Numbered from the stretch's first letter, positions 7,781 through 16,971 are shown. The stretch is 39,517 bases of DNA from Xanthobacteraceae bacterium (GCA_028290465.1 JAQGJU010000096.1:1-39517), one strand, 5' to 3'. Notes: a model not told the origin generated them from the letters alone. Translations and numbers: made by a program.

Positions 7781-9373
7781 TCAACCTGATGTCATGCGGC
7801 GACGGACGAGGCCAATCAAAATCACGAATAAAAATGCCGCCACAAGACCACCGCCGTATCGGCGATAGAAGGTGACGGCAACCGGTTTGGGCAACTGGGC
7901 GTCCAGCACGCCCTCGGTGCCCAGCGGCAGCGACGCCACCACGCGACCCAGCGGGTCGACCACCGCCGAAATGCCGGTATTGGCGGCGCGCACCAGCGGC
8001 AGGCCGCGTTCGATGGCCTGAAGCCTGGCCTGCCGGAAATGCTGGTAGGGGCCGGAGCTGATTCCGAACCAGCCATCATTGGTCAGGTTGAGCAACCAGC
8101 CCGGCCGATCGCCGGCCGGCACGGCTTCGTCCGGGAAGATGATCTCGTAGCAGATCAGCGGCAGGAACGGCGGCGCGCGGGGCGCCTCGATCAGCCGACG
8201 GCGATCGCCCGACAGAAAGCCCGGAACTTTCGTGAGCGGAATAAAGCCGAGCCGCTCCGCCCATTTCTGAAACGGCAGGTATTCGCCGAACGGCACCAGA
8301 TGCACCTTGTCGTAAACCGACAGGACCGAGCCATCATGATCGATGACGTAGATCGAGTTGTACGCGCGGTGAGCCTGACGCTGCTCCAAGGTGTCCGGCT
8401 CGCGAACGCCGCCGGTGATCAGCACCGTGCCCTGCGGCAGCAACGCGGCGATCTGCGCCAGCGCATCGACTTCGCGGGTCAGAAAGAACGGGAACGCCGA
8501 TTCCGGCCAGATCAGATGGGTGGCGTCGCGTACGCCCATCGACTGCGGTCCGGTTGCCTTGTCGGACAGCGCGAGATAGCGGCGCATCACCGACGCCTTC
8601 GCCGAGTAATTGAACTTGTCGTCCTGCGACAGGTTCGGCTGCATGATCCGCAGCTTCACGCCATCGACGAAAGCGGTCGGCGTCTTGGCCAGCCGCACCG
8701 TGCCGAAGATCGCGAGCCCGACCAGCAGCGCGACGCTGGCCGCGACCGGCAGCCAGGGCCGCTTGGTTTCGTTGCGATCGTCGGTCAGCGTCGCCGTGCT
8801 GGCGAATACGGCGACCGCCACGAAGGTCAGGCCCCACAGCCCGATCAGCGAGGCGCTCTGCGCCAGCGCGCTGGAACCGGTCAGGGTGTAGCCGAAACTG
8901 TTCCACGGAAAGCCGGTCAGCACATTGCCGCGCAGCCATTCGGAAAGCGTGAGCGCCAGCGCCAGCGCCAGAATGCGGCTCGGGCCGCGCGTCCACAGCA
9001 AGCGTGCGGCGGCACAGCCGACGGCCGTAAATAGCGCGAGGCCGGCCGGCAGGATCGTCACCGCGAACGGCAGCAGCCAGCCGAAAGTCTGCGCATCGAC
9101 CAGGAACGCGTGGCCGATCCAATAGAGGCCGGCCACGAAATAGCCGAAGCCGAACCACCAGCCGGTGATGGCGGCGACGCCGACGCCGCCATAGCGGCCC
9201 GCGGCAGTCCCGTCGATCAGCCAGACCAGCACCGGAAAGGTCAGGAACAGCACCGGCCAGGCATCGATCGGCGCGAGGCCGAGCGCGGAGACCGCGCCGG
9301 CCAGGAAAGCGATCGCAGCGCGGCGCCACCCCCAGGCCAGAACGACGGAATGGCTGAACTGCTTGAGCGTCAC
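7781..9373 (-). CDS. lnt: Apolipoprotein N-acyltransferase
   Basis: Lnt (530 residues) transfers the third acyl chain to the N-terminal cysteine of lipoproteins at the inner membrane. The N-terminal 230 residues contain several membrane segments (for example VSALGLAPIDAWPVLFLTFP and GLWGLTFVAVAVFAS). The nitrilase-like periplasmic domain follows, with the expected catalytic triad: Glu291 in IWPESAFPF, Lys356 in YDKVHLVPFGEYLP and Cys408 in ICYEIIFP. A last membrane helix lies near 507-522. It starts with GTG at 9373 in a GTGA overlap with the end of corC, so translation is probably coupled. The corC-lnt pairing is common in proteobacteria. Confidence 0.97.
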   Translation of the reverse strand: MTLKQFSHSVVLAWGWRRAAIAFLAGAVSALGLAPIDAWPVLFLTFPVLVWLIDGTAAGRYGGVGVAAITGWWFGFGYFVAGLYWIGHAFLVDAQTFGWLLPFAVTILPAGLALFTAVGCAAARLLWTRGPSRILALALALTLSEWLRGNVLTGFPWNSFGYTLTGSSALAQSASLIGLWGLTFVAVAVFASTATLTDDRNETKRPWLPVAASVALLVGLAIFGTVRLAKTPTAFVDGVKLRIMQPNLSQDDKFNYSAKASVMRRYLALSDKATGPQSMGVRDATHLIWPESAFPFFLTREVDALAQIAALLPQGTVLITGGVREPDTLEQRQAHRAYNSIYVIDHDGSVLSVYDKVHLVPFGEYLPFQKWAERLGFIPLTKVPGFLSGDRRRLIEAPRAPPFLPLICYEIIFPDEAVPAGDRPGWLLNLTNDGWFGISSGPYQHFRQARLQAIERGLPLVRAANTGISAVVDPLGRVVASLPLGTEGVLDAQLPKPVAVTFYRRYGGGLVAAFLFVILIGLVRRRMTSG

Positions 9374-10578
9374 GGTTGCGGGTCGGCTTTGGGCGGCGCG
9401 GCCGCCGGGGCCGATGCCGGCGGCTCACGGTCCGCCGAAGCCTCGTTAAGCGGAGGAGCTTCGGCCGGCGGCGTCGCTTCGGCAGGTGGCGCTGTTTCCG
9501 CAGGTGCCAATGGTCTGTCGCCGTCGGCCGGGCGGCGGCGGGCATCGCGCGGACGCGCCGATTTGCGGTCCTTGCTGCGATAGATCCGCACCCGTTTTAC
9601 GCGGCGCGGGTCGGCATCGAGCACTTCGATTTCAAACGTGCCGGGACCGGGCACCAGTTCGCCGCGCACCGGGACGCGGCCGGCCTTCATCACCAGATAG
9701 CCGCCGAGCGTGTCGACATCGTCGGCCGCCTCGCCAACGTCGAATTCGGTGCCGACCGTTTCGGTGACTTCCTCAAGCTCGGTGCGCGCGTCCGCCACGT
9801 AGGATCCGTCGGGCTGGCGCACGATATAGGGCGCCTCCTCAAGGTCGTGCTCGTCCGCGATATCGCCGACGATCAGTTCGACGATGTCCTCCATCGAGAT
9901 CAGGCCGTCGGTGCCGCCATATTCGTCGATCACCAGCGCGAGATGGATGCGCGTCGCCTGCATCTTGGCCAACAGATCGATCGCCGGCATCGAAGGCGGC
10001 ACGAACAGTAGCTCGCGCATGATCTTGGTGTCCGACAACGGCATCGCGAGATCGATCGCCTTCAGGTCGAGCCCCGCCGGCAGCGGTTTCTTGCGCTTGG
10101 CGTTGAGCACCGGATCGACGGCGGCTTTTGCCGTCATGAAGGCGATCAGATCGCGTATGTGCACCATGCCGACCGGATCGTCGAGCGTGTCGTTGTAGAC
10201 GACGAGGCGGGAATGACCGGCGCCCTCGAATACGCGGACCAGTTCGCCCAGCGAAATGTCACGCTGTACGGCCACGATGTCGGCGCGGGGCAACATAACA
10301 TCTTCAACCCGGCGCTCGCGCAGTCCGAGGATATTCTTGAGCATCGTGCTTTCTTCGGGCGAGAAACCGGTCTCGCCCGGCGCCCCCGCTTCCAGCACGA
10401 CTTCGAGGTCGGCGCGGATCGAGCCGGCCTTCCAGTTGAACAGGGTCCGCAGCATGCGCGAGACCCAGCTGTCATTAAGCGGGCGGGCGCCCTCGTTGGG
10501 CTGCGGCACCACTGCCGGCAGATTGCGCGTGTCGCCAGGGGCCGGCTCGTTCGATATCGATGGTTCGGTGTCGGGCAT
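9370..10578 (-). CDS. corC: CorC/TlyC family CBS-domain protein
   Basis: A 402-residue hemolysin-family protein with the CorC layout. The entry block is LKNILGLRERRVEDVMLPRADIV, followed by a pair of CBS domains at about 85-245 (VVYNDTLDDPVGMVHIRDL and LALVIDEYGGTDGLISMEDI). The CorC/HlyC transporter-associated domain comes next (DVDTLGGYLVMKAGRVPVRG). CBS pairs bind adenylates; CorC proteins are linked to Mg2+/Co2+ handling. There is no membrane domain. The last 70 residues are Pro/Ala/Glu-rich low complexity. The ATG at 10578 is 5 bases after the ybeY stop; a TTG at 10587 overlapping that stop is a weaker alternative. The symbol follows the ybeY-corC-lnt context. Confidence 0.9.
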   Translation of the reverse strand: MPDTEPSISNEPAPGDTRNLPAVVPQPNEGARPLNDSWVSRMLRTLFNWKAGSIRADLEVVLEAGAPGETGFSPEESTMLKNILGLRERRVEDVMLPRADIVAVQRDISLGELVRVFEGAGHSRLVVYNDTLDDPVGMVHIRDLIAFMTAKAAVDPVLNAKRKKPLPAGLDLKAIDLAMPLSDTKIMRELLFVPPSMPAIDLLAKMQATRIHLALVIDEYGGTDGLISMEDIVELIVGDIADEHDLEEAPYIVRQPDGSYVADARTELEEVTETVGTEFDVGEAADDVDTLGGYLVMKAGRVPVRGELVPGPGTFEIEVLDADPRRVKRVRIYRSKDRKSARPRDARRRPADGDRPLAPAETAPPAEATPPAEAPPLNEASADREPPASAPAAAPPKADPQP

Positions 10579-10583
10579 AGCTC

Positions 10584-11111
10584 TCAAGCCGCGGAATCGC
10601 GGCCGCGATAGGGATCGGGAATGTCGAGCCGCGCCAGAATATCCTGCTCCAACGCTTCCATCGCGTCGGCTTCCGGATCGGTCTCATGATCGTGGCCGAC
10701 CAGATGCAGAAATCCATGCACGGCCAGATGCGACAGATGATGCAGGAACGGTTTGCCTTCGGCGGCGGCCTCGGCCGCCGTCGTCTCATAGGCGATCACG
10801 ATGTCGCCAAGAAGAACCGGCTGGCCGTCATGACGCGGCGCGCCGGACGGAAACGACAGCACGTTGGTCGGCTTGTCGATGTTCCGCCATTGCCGGTTGA
10901 GGGTCTGGATCGAAGCGTCGTCGCTCAGCACGACAGCGAGTTCGGCGGCGTTGGTGGACATGGCGACCGCTGCCGCCAGTATCGCGCGGCGCAAGGCCGC
11001 TTCGCTGCCCGGCTCGGCGTTCCAAAGCGCCGATTCGACGACGACATCGATGTCGATGCCCGGCGCCGCGTGCGACTCCAATAACTCGTTTGGCGCGGCG
11101 GCGGCCGTCAT
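10584..11111 (-). CDS. ybeY: Endoribonuclease YbeY (rRNA maturation factor)
   Basis: YbeY is a zinc-dependent endoribonuclease involved in 16S rRNA 3'-end maturation and ribosome quality control. The metal-binding motif H-x3-H-x5-H is intact in HLAVHGFLHLVGHDH (His132, His136, His142), preceded by NVLSFPSG and LLGDIVIAYE, both typical of the family. At 175 residues it has a usual length for alphaproteobacteria. Its ATG at 11111 overlaps the phoH stop in an ATGA junction, and corC follows within 5 bases, which indicates one transcript with tightly coupled translation. Confidence 0.97.
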   Translation of the reverse strand: MTAAAAPNELLESHAAPGIDIDVVVESALWNAEPGSEAALRRAILAAAVAMSTNAAELAVVLSDDASIQTLNRQWRNIDKPTNVLSFPSGAPRHDGQPVLLGDIVIAYETTAAEAAAEGKPFLHHLSHLAVHGFLHLVGHDHETDPEADAMEALEQDILARLDIPDPYRGRDSAA

Positions 11112-12142
11112 GGCTTGCCCTCGCGCTTGCGAGCGGCGACGCCGTCATAGGCGGCGACGATGCGTCCGACCAGTTCGTGCCGCACCACGTCCTGCGCGCC
11201 GAACGCCGCATGGCCGATGCCTTCGACATTGGCGAGCAGCGCCACGGCTTCGGACAGGCCCGAGGTCTGGCCGGGCGGCAGATCGACCTGGCTCGGATCG
11301 CCGGTCACGATCATCCGGCTGTTCTCGCCAAGCCGGGTCAGGAACATCTTCATCTGCATCGACGTGGTGTTCTGCGCCTCGTCGAGAATGACCACGGCAT
11401 TGGCCAGCGTGCGGCCGCGCATGAAGGCGAGCGGCGCGATTTCGATTTCGTTGGTCTGCATCGCGCGTTCGACGATGCGCGAATCCATCAGGTCGTACAG
11501 CGCATCGTAGATCGGGCGCAGATACGGATCGACCTTCTCGCGCATGTCGCCGGGCAGGAAGCCGAGCCGTTCGCCGGCCTCGACGGCCGGTCGCGACAAG
11601 ATGATGCGATCGACTTCCTTGCGCTCGAACAATTGAACCGCATAGGCGACCGCCAGCCAGGTCTTGCCGGTGCCGGCCGGGCCGGTACCGAACACCAGCT
11701 CATGGCTGCGCAATGCGCGGATATAGGCGTCCTGCGCGGCGGTGCGGGCCCGCACCGGGCGCTTGCGCAGGTTGATCTCTTCGAAACCCGCCCGCGCGGT
11801 TTTCGGCGCGGATTTGGGATCGAAGTCGAACAGCGAGCCTTGCGCGATGGCATGCCGGATCGCGCCCTCGACGTCGCCGGACACCAGTTCGTTGCCGCCC
11901 TTGATCTGTTCGTACAATCCTTCGAGGACGCGGCGTGCCCGGTCGCAGGCCTCGCGCGATCCCTGGATGGTGACTTCATTGCCGCGCGACGCGGCCGCGA
12001 CGCCGAGCCGCCGTTCGAGCAGTGCGAGGTTCTGGCCATATTGGCCGAACAGCACCGACGCCAGACGATTGTCGTCGAACGTCAGCACGGTCTGGGTCGC
12101 CGGACCGGTGGTCATCAACGAAGGTTCGGATCCGGAAGGCAT
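11108..12142 (-). CDS. phoH: PhoH-like ATPase (PhoL)
   Basis: A cytoplasmic P-loop ATPase of the PhoH family, 344 residues. The N-terminal KH-like part (VLFGQYGQNLALLERRLGV) is followed by the ATPase domain with Walker A FGTGPAGTGKTW (151-162) and Walker B AVVILDEAQNTT (249-260). The segments RPAVEAGERLGFLPGDMREK and VTGDPSQVDLP are also conserved. The phoH-ybeY-corC-lnt block suggests a role connected with RNA metabolism, but the biochemical function is not settled. The ATG at 12142 is 8 bases downstream of the miaB stop. Confidence 0.94.
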   Translation of the reverse strand: MPSGSEPSLMTTGPATQTVLTFDDNRLASVLFGQYGQNLALLERRLGVAAASRGNEVTIQGSREACDRARRVLEGLYEQIKGGNELVSGDVEGAIRHAIAQGSLFDFDPKSAPKTARAGFEEINLRKRPVRARTAAQDAYIRALRSHELVFGTGPAGTGKTWLAVAYAVQLFERKEVDRIILSRPAVEAGERLGFLPGDMREKVDPYLRPIYDALYDLMDSRIVERAMQTNEIEIAPLAFMRGRTLANAVVILDEAQNTTSMQMKMFLTRLGENSRMIVTGDPSQVDLPPGQTSGLSEAVALLANVEGIGHAAFGAQDVVRHELVGRIVAAYDGVAARKREGKP

Positions 12143-12150
12143 GCGCGGGC

Positions 12151-13548
12151 TCAGGCCTCCGCCGCGACAAGCATCGGCGCGGCATGCGCCGGCACAGGTT
12201 CGCCGTGCAGCGTGCCGAACAGGCTGCGAATGCCAACCTCTTCCACGGTCACGCGGCGTACTTCACCGATGAGATGCGACGGGCCGATGACCTGCACCGG
12301 CTGCAGATGCGGCGACTTGCCGGCGATCTGGCCTGGGTTGCGGCCTTCGCGCTCGAACAGCACTTCAAAACTGCGCCCGAAGAAGCCGGCGTTGAACCTG
12401 TCCTGATGGCTTTGCACCAGCGCCTGCAAGCGGGCCAACCGCTCGGCTTTCAAAGCTTCGGGAATTTGGCCGTCGAGATCGGCGCCAGGCGTGCCCGGCC
12501 GCGTCGAATATTTAAACGAATAAGCGCCGCAAAAGCCGACCTCGTCGACGAGGCGCAGCGTCTCGATGAAATCGGCTTCGGTCTCGCCCGGAAAGCCGAC
12601 AATGAAATCGGACGTGAACGCCATGTCGGGCTGCGCCGTGCGCATCCGTTCGATCGCCGTGAGATATTCGGCGGCGGTGTGACGGCGGTTCATCGCCGAG
12701 AGAATTCGATCGGAGCCGGACTGGACCGGCAGATGCAGTTGCGGCATCAGCGCCGACAGATCACGATGCGCCTCCATCAGGCTGTCGGCCATGTCGAGCG
12801 GATGACTGGTGGTGTAGCGCAAGCGCGCAATGCCGGGTACTTCGGCAAGGCGATACAGCAGGCGGGCCAGCGTCCACGGCCGCCCGTCGGCGCCGTCGCC
12901 ATGATAGGCGTTGACGTTCTGGCCGAGCAGCGTGATCTCGCGCACGCCGGCCTGCGCCAGACGTTCGACGTCGGCGATCACTTTCGCGGCCGGCCGTGAT
13001 ACTTCGGCGCCGCGCGTATAGGGCACGACGCAGAACGTGCAGAACTTGTCGCAACCTTCCTGCACGGTGACAAACGCAGTCACGCCGCGTTTGCGGATCG
13101 CGGCGCCGCTCGGCTGCGCCAGGCGATCGAATTTGTCTTCGGGTGGAAATTCGGTGTCGACGACCTTTTTGCCCTGCGCGACGCCATCGAGCAGAGCCGG
13201 TAGCCGGTGGTAGCTCTGCGGACCGACCACCAGATCAACATCGCTGACGCGGCGCAGGATTTCCGCGCCCTCGGCCTGCGCGACGCAGCCTGCGACGGCG
13301 ATCACCATTTTGCGGCCCTGCTGTGCGGCCTCTTCCTTGAGCACCCGCACCCGGCCAAGTTCCGAATAGACCTTGTCGGCGGCCTTTTCTCGAATGTGGC
13401 AGGTGTTGAGGATGACCAGATCGGCTTCGGCCGCGTCCTGTGTCTCAACGAAACCCTGCGGCGCCAAGGTGTCGGCCATACGATGCGAATCGTAGACGTT
13501 CATCTGGCAGCCGTAAGATTTGATGTGCAGCTTGCGCGTTTGCCTCAT
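12151..13548 (-). CDS. miaB: tRNA-2-methylthio-N6-dimethylallyladenosine synthase MiaB
   Basis: MiaB is a radical-SAM methylthiotransferase that completes ms2i6A at position 37 of tRNAs reading U-starting codons. The N-terminal UPF0004 domain carries the three auxiliary cluster cysteines (Cys14 in [10 protein letters not shown], Cys50 in [10 protein letters not shown], Cys88 in [11 protein letters not shown]). The radical-SAM motif Cys166-x3-Cys170-x2-Cys173 is in [17 protein letters not shown], and a C-terminal TRAM domain ends the protein. I chose the ATG at 13548, giving [15 protein letters not shown] as in homologues. An in-frame ATG at 13605 would add 19 Arg/Pro-rich residues with no family support; neither start has a strong ribosome site. 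Confidence 0.95.
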   Translation of the reverse strand: MRQTRKLHIKSYGCQMNVYDSHRMADTLAPQGFVETQDAAEADLVILNTCHIREKAADKVYSELGRVRVLKEEAAQQGRKMVIAVAGCVAQAEGAEILRRVSDVDLVVGPQSYHRLPALLDGVAQGKKVVDTEFPPEDKFDRLAQPSGAAIRKRGVTAFVTVQEGCDKFCTFCVVPYTRGAEVSRPAAKVIADVERLAQAGVREITLLGQNVNAYHGDGADGRPWTLARLLYRLAEVPGIARLRYTTSHPLDMADSLMEAHRDLSALMPQLHLPVQSGSDRILSAMNRRHTAAEYLTAIERMRTAQPDMAFTSDFIVGFPGETEADFIETLRLVDEVGFCGAYSFKYSTRPGTPGADLDGQIPEALKAERLARLQALVQSHQDRFNAGFFGRSFEVLFEREGRNPGQIAGKSPHLQPVQVIGPSHLIGEVRRVTVEEVGIRSLFGTLHGEPVPAHAAPMLVAAEA

Positions 13549-13694
13549 GCCGGGGTGTGGTCCAGGTCTCCGTCGTGGCCGCCCTGTCGTAACACCTTGC
13601 TGCATCTCGCATTTTCGAGGACGAGCAGCCCGATCCGGGAGCCTGCCCCCGTCTTACCGCCTTTCCGGCCAAAAAGGAATGCCCGACCCATTTT

Positions 13695-14489
13695 TCACGC
13701 TGACGCAGGTCGGCCGCGCAGGGTGGCGCCGGTCAGGCGGCGCACGGTTCCTTCCAGCGCCCGGGTCACGGCTTTGCGGTCGGAATTCATGTCGAAAGCC
13801 ACCGGCGGACCCCAGGTCACGGTCACGTCGATGGCGCCGCCGCGGATTACTTCGCCAAGATGCGGCATGAGGTGGAGATCGCCATACCAGGCGACGCGGC
13901 CACGGTGCTGGCGGCCCATCGGCAGGCCGTGCAGGTTTGTGTAGGCGACGGACAATGGCTGGATCCAAACCCGCTCGGCATGTTCGGCCTCGGCCAGCGC
14001 ATCGCGCGCCGCGCCGATCAGCGCGCTGCGAAACGCCAGCACGCGGTTGCCGTCGCTCGAGGTGCCTTCGCCGAACAGCACCACCGGATCGCCTTCGGCC
14101 AGTCGCGCCGCGATCTGCGCGTTCACTTCTGCGGTCTTGTGGCGGCGGGTGCGGTCGACGAACACCGTGCGCTGCAGCTTAGCCAATTGTCCGAACAGCG
14201 GCCAGGTCGAAACCTCGCGCTTGGCGACGAACACCACCGGGCAGCGCGACGTGATGACCGGAATGTCGAGCCAGGACACGTGATTGGACACGATCAGCAG
14301 CGCCGGTGCGGCGTGGCGTTCGCCGACCACCCGCACCCGGACGCCGAGCAATGCGCACAGCAGGCGATGATAGAAGGGCGGAATCCAACGCCGCAGCGGC
14401 AGGCGCAGCGCGACCGCCAGAAATTGTACCGGGACCAATGCCGCCGTGACGAGAGCGATCGCGGTCGCGACCGCCGCGATGCGCAGCAT
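13695..14489 (-). CDS. plsC: 1-acyl-sn-glycerol-3-phosphate acyltransferase family protein
   Basis: A membrane-associated acyltransferase of the PlsC family, 264 residues, making phosphatidic acid or acylating a related lipid. An N-terminal hydrophobic segment (about 3-30) is followed by the catalytic NHVSWLD motif (His70, Asp75), FVAKREVSTWPLFGQLAKL and the substrate motif FGEGTSSDG (Glu141). The latter differs from the classical FPEGTR, so a lyso-ornithine-lipid acyltransferase (OlsA-type) activity is an alternative. The ATG at 14489 lies 12 bases after the fur stop in the same direction and has an AAGG site upstream. Family assignment is firm; the exact acceptor is not. Confidence 0.88.
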   Translation of the reverse strand: MLRIAAVATAIALVTAALVPVQFLAVALRLPLRRWIPPFYHRLLCALLGVRVRVVGERHAAPALLIVSNHVSWLDIPVITSRCPVVFVAKREVSTWPLFGQLAKLQRTVFVDRTRRHKTAEVNAQIAARLAEGDPVVLFGEGTSSDGNRVLAFRSALIGAARDALAEAEHAERVWIQPLSVAYTNLHGLPMGRQHRGRVAWYGDLHLMPHLGEVIRGGAIDVTVTWGPPVAFDMNSDRKAVTRALEGTVRRLTGATLRGRPASA

Positions 14490-14501
14490 TTTCGGTTGGC
14501 C

Positions 14502-14936
14502 TTATCCCTTGGCCTTGTCGTCGAGCGGCACCGCGTAAAGTTCAAGGCGATGGTCGACCAGCCGATAGCCGAGCTTGCGCGCCACCTCGGCTTGCAGGCG
14601 CTCGATCTCGTCGGATTGAAACTCGATCACCTCGCCGGTACGCAGATTGATCAGGTGATCGTGATGCGATTCCGGAATCTGCTCATAACGCGAGCGGCCG
14701 TCGCGAAAATCATGGCGCTCGATGATGCCGGAATCCTCGAACAGCTTCACGGTGCGATATACGGTGGAAATCGAAATCCGGTCGTCGATCTTCGAGCAGC
14801 GCCGGTACAGTTCCTCGACGTCGGGATGGTCGTCGGCCGCCGCCAGCACGCGGGCGATGATTCGCCGCTGCTCCGTCATCCGCATGCCCTTGGCGACACA
14901 GAGGGCTTCGATATTGGTCTTCTCGGTGGTGGTCAC
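14502..14936 (-). CDS. fur: Fur-family metal-responsive regulator (Fur/Mur)
   Basis: A 144-residue Fur-family repressor. The winged helix includes RMTEQRRIIARVLAAADDHPD and RISISTVYRTVKLFEDSGII (about 18-75). The metal-binding and dimerisation part has PESHHDHLINLRTGEVIEFQ with the HHDH cluster at 91-94. The C-terminal CxxC structural zinc motif of some Fur proteins is absent. In rhizobia the orthologue at this locus often responds to manganese (Mur) rather than iron, so metal specificity is open. The GTG at 14936 has GAGGAA about 4-6 bases upstream. It follows rimI by about 90 bases and precedes plsC by 12. Confidence 0.92.
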   Translation of the reverse strand: MTTTEKTNIEALCVAKGMRMTEQRRIIARVLAAADDHPDVEELYRRCSKIDDRISISTVYRTVKLFEDSGIIERHDFRDGRSRYEQIPESHHDHLINLRTGEVIEFQSDEIERLQAEVARKLGYRLVDHRLELYAVPLDDKAKG

Positions 14937-15025
14937 GAGGTTCCTCGGCAGCTAATTCAGCGATGATAGGCAAGGGCGGTGGGGGCGTCCATCGGCGCCG
15001 ACAGGATAGGCTTTATGACGCGGCT

Positions 15026-15511
15026 TTATGACAAGTCGCGGCGCAGTACCAGCGCGGTCGCGGCCTTGCCGGCGGCGTCGCGATAATAGCCCTCGCGGCG
15101 GCCGACTTCCTGGAATCCGGCGCGGGCATAAAGCCGCCGCGCCGCGACGTTCTGTTCATCGACCTCCAGGAATACGGCTTGGGCGCCGAAGCCGGCCAGC
15201 CGGCGCAGATGCAGATCGAGCAGCGCGCGGCCGAGCCCGCCACCGCGACGGTTCGCGGCGACCGCCACCGACAGGATCTCGGCTTCATCGGCCGCCATTC
15301 GAGACAGGATGAAACCGGCAAATCGGTGCCCGGTCTGGGCACAATGGCACAGCACCGCGCGCTCGGTCAGCAGGCCGTCGATCTCGGCTTCGCCCCAGCC
15401 ACGGCGAAACGACTGGCCGTGCAGCGTCGCGATGGCGGCGGCATCGCGCGGCTTGGCTTCGTACAGCGTCGGTGCGGCGCGTCCGAACAGTCGGGCGAGA
15501 AACCGTTTCAT
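15026..15511 (-). CDS. rimI: GNAT acetyltransferase, RimI (ribosomal protein bS18 N-acetyltransferase)
   Basis: A 161-residue GNAT-fold N-acetyltransferase. The acetyl-CoA binding block is SVAVAANRRGGGLGRALLDL (R-x-x-G-x-G/A type), followed by FLEVDEQNVAARRLYARAGF, the classical RimI signature. An N-terminal extension of about 15 residues (MKRFLARLFGRAAPT) precedes the domain. Its ATG overlaps the tsaB stop in an ATGA junction, and tsaB-rimI pairing is widespread, which supports the assignment. An 11-base direct repeat, GGCTTTATGAC, spans its stop codon (15009-15019 and 15022-15032). Confidence 0.93.
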   Translation of the reverse strand: MKRFLARLFGRAAPTLYEAKPRDAAAIATLHGQSFRRGWGEAEIDGLLTERAVLCHCAQTGHRFAGFILSRMAADEAEILSVAVAANRRGGGLGRALLDLHLRRLAGFGAQAVFLEVDEQNVAARRLYARAGFQEVGRREGYYRDAAGKAATALVLRRDLS

Positions 15512-16194
15512 CGTCGCGGCAGGCGGGCCGCGTCCTGCGGCTGGGCGTCGGGCGCCCGCAGATACAGCGGCTTCGGCACCGGCTGTCCTTCACCCACGGC
15601 CGCGCCGAGTCGCGCCACCCAATCGATCGCCGGCGCGCGGCGCGCGTCCACGGCCGTGGGCTCCGGCGTGCCTTCCGACCAGAGCGCCATGATTTGTTCG
15701 GCCGCCGAGCCGACCAGACGTACGCCGGGCGCGGTGGCGGCCTTCATGGCCTCGCGGAGCGGCGCGAGGCGCGGCGAAATCATCGTGCGGCCGCCGGCGC
15801 CGAAGACTTGAAGGTAGACATGCTCGTGGCGCGCATCGATCGCCGCCACCACGGGAGCGGTATCGTCGGCCGCGATATAGGGCGCCGCATAACAGGCCAG
15901 CGTCGACAGGCCGACGGCCGGTCGGCCGGACGCGAGCGCGAGGCCGCGCGCGGCCGCGATGCCGACCCGCATGCCGGTAAAGCTGCCCGGTCCAACCGTC
16001 ACGGCGATGCGGTCGACTTGTGCGAACTCGATCTGGGCCTCGCTCATGACCCGGGCGATCAGCGGCATCAGGGCTTCGGCATGGCCGCGCACCAGCGGGA
16101 TCGATTCCCCGGCGATCATGCGGCCAAGTTCAGTGTCGAGCACCGCCGCGGAGCAGGCTTCAAGCGCCGTATCGATGGCCAGCACACGCATCAT
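15508..16194 (-). CDS. tsaB: tRNA threonylcarbamoyladenosine biosynthesis protein TsaB
   Basis: TsaB (228 residues) is the non-catalytic ASKHA-fold partner of TsaD in making t6A at position 37 of ANN-decoding tRNAs. The N-terminal VLAIDTALEACSAAVLD, the block LMPLIARVMSEAQI and the central VTVGPGSFTGMRVGIAAARG are family hallmarks. Two consecutive ATG codons (16194 and 16191) could start it, with only a weak ribosome site. It heads the run tsaB-rimI-fur-plsC-miaB. A strong hairpin separates it from nfu upstream, so a promoter for this run may lie in 16195-16235, although I could not identify one. Confidence 0.96.
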   Translation of the reverse strand: MMRVLAIDTALEACSAAVLDTELGRMIAGESIPLVRGHAEALMPLIARVMSEAQIEFAQVDRIAVTVGPGSFTGMRVGIAAARGLALASGRPAVGLSTLACYAAPYIAADDTAPVVAAIDARHEHVYLQVFGAGGRTMISPRLAPLREAMKAATAPGVRLVGSAAEQIMALWSEGTPEPTAVDARRAPAIDWVARLGAAVGEGQPVPKPLYLRAPDAQPQDAARLPRR

Positions 16195-16236
16195 GACTCG
16201 ATTTCGGTCGAAGAAAGGGAACGCGGCACTTTACAC

Positions 16237-16264
16237 AAATTCGCCGGCCCTGCGGCCGGCGAAT
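16237..16264 (-). terminator. Terminator hairpin after nfu
   Basis: Perfect 11-base arms (ATTCGCCGGCC and GGCCGGCGAAT, at 16239-16249 and 16254-16264) with a 4-base loop. On the minus strand the stem is followed by a short U-containing run (UUGUG). It lies 55 bases past the nfu stop and before tsaB. The U-run is weak, so partial readthrough is possible. Confidence 0.6.
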
Positions 16265-16318
16265 GTTCGCGCGTTGTGGAAAGACCAAATTAGTTGAACG
16301 ACGTCACACCTGACGATG

Positions 16319-16879
16319 TCAGACCGGCCGGACTTCGACCACGTCGGGTACGAAATGCTTCAGCAGGTTCTGAATGCCGTGCTTGAGGGTCGCGGTCGAC
16401 GACGGGCAGCCCGAACATGAGCCTTTCATGTTGAGATAGACCACGCCCTCCTTGAAGCCACGGAACGTGATGTCGCCGCCGTCATTGGCGACCGCCGGCC
16501 GCACCCGCGTTTCGATCAAATCCTTGATGGTCGCCACCGTCTCGGCGTCGGCCGGATCGAAGAATTCATCGGCGTCGATTCCGCCGGTCTCGGTGTCATG
16601 CGCGATCACCGGCGCGCCCGACATGAAGTGCTCCATGATGGCACCGAGAATCGCCGGCTTGAGTTGCGGCCATTCGCCCGTGGCCTTGGTCACGGTGATG
16701 AAGTCGGTGCCGAAGAACACGCCGGCAACGTCGGGAATTTCAAACAGCCGCGTCGCCAGGGGCGATTTCGCCGCCGTGGTCCGATCCGGCATGTCGAGCG
16801 TGCCCGAATCGAGCACGGTCCGTCCCGGCAGGAACTTCAGCGTGGCGGGATTGGGTGTCGCTTCGGTCTGGATGAACAT
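16319..16879 (-). CDS. NifU/Nfu-type iron-sulfur cluster carrier
   Basis: A 186-residue Nfu-family scaffold that carries and delivers Fe-S clusters. The N-terminal Nfu_N domain (MFIQTEATPNPATLKFLPGR, then LFEIPDVAGVFFGTDFITVT) is joined to a C-terminal NifU domain (RPAVANDGGDITFRGF). The cluster-binding Cys155-x2-Cys158 lies in MKGSCSGCPSS. The layout is that of NFU1-like proteins of alphaproteobacteria and mitochondria. The ATG at 16879 has a GGGAGAG site. It is followed by a strong hairpin and precedes genes including miaB, which needs Fe-S clusters. Confidence 0.95.
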   Translation of the reverse strand: MFIQTEATPNPATLKFLPGRTVLDSGTLDMPDRTTAAKSPLATRLFEIPDVAGVFFGTDFITVTKATGEWPQLKPAILGAIMEHFMSGAPVIAHDTETGGIDADEFFDPADAETVATIKDLIETRVRPAVANDGGDITFRGFKEGVVYLNMKGSCSGCPSSTATLKHGIQNLLKHFVPDVVEVRPV

Positions 16880-16971
16880 CGATCTCTCCCATCGCGGCTG
16901 GGTTCAAGGCCCGCCGCCATTCCTTATACGTGGCGAATTCCAGCCGAATTGCAAGCCGGAACCGAACCTTA

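Noticed and set aside
15009-15032. GGCTTTATGAC direct repeat at the end of rimI as a mobile-element target duplication
   Set aside because: The two 11-base copies are only 2 bases apart with nothing between them; replication slippage is a simpler explanation.
16923-16951. Promoter for nfu with TATAAG and TTGCAA
   Set aside because: The two hexamers are 20 bases apart, too far for a standard sigma70 promoter, and no better -35 box is present.
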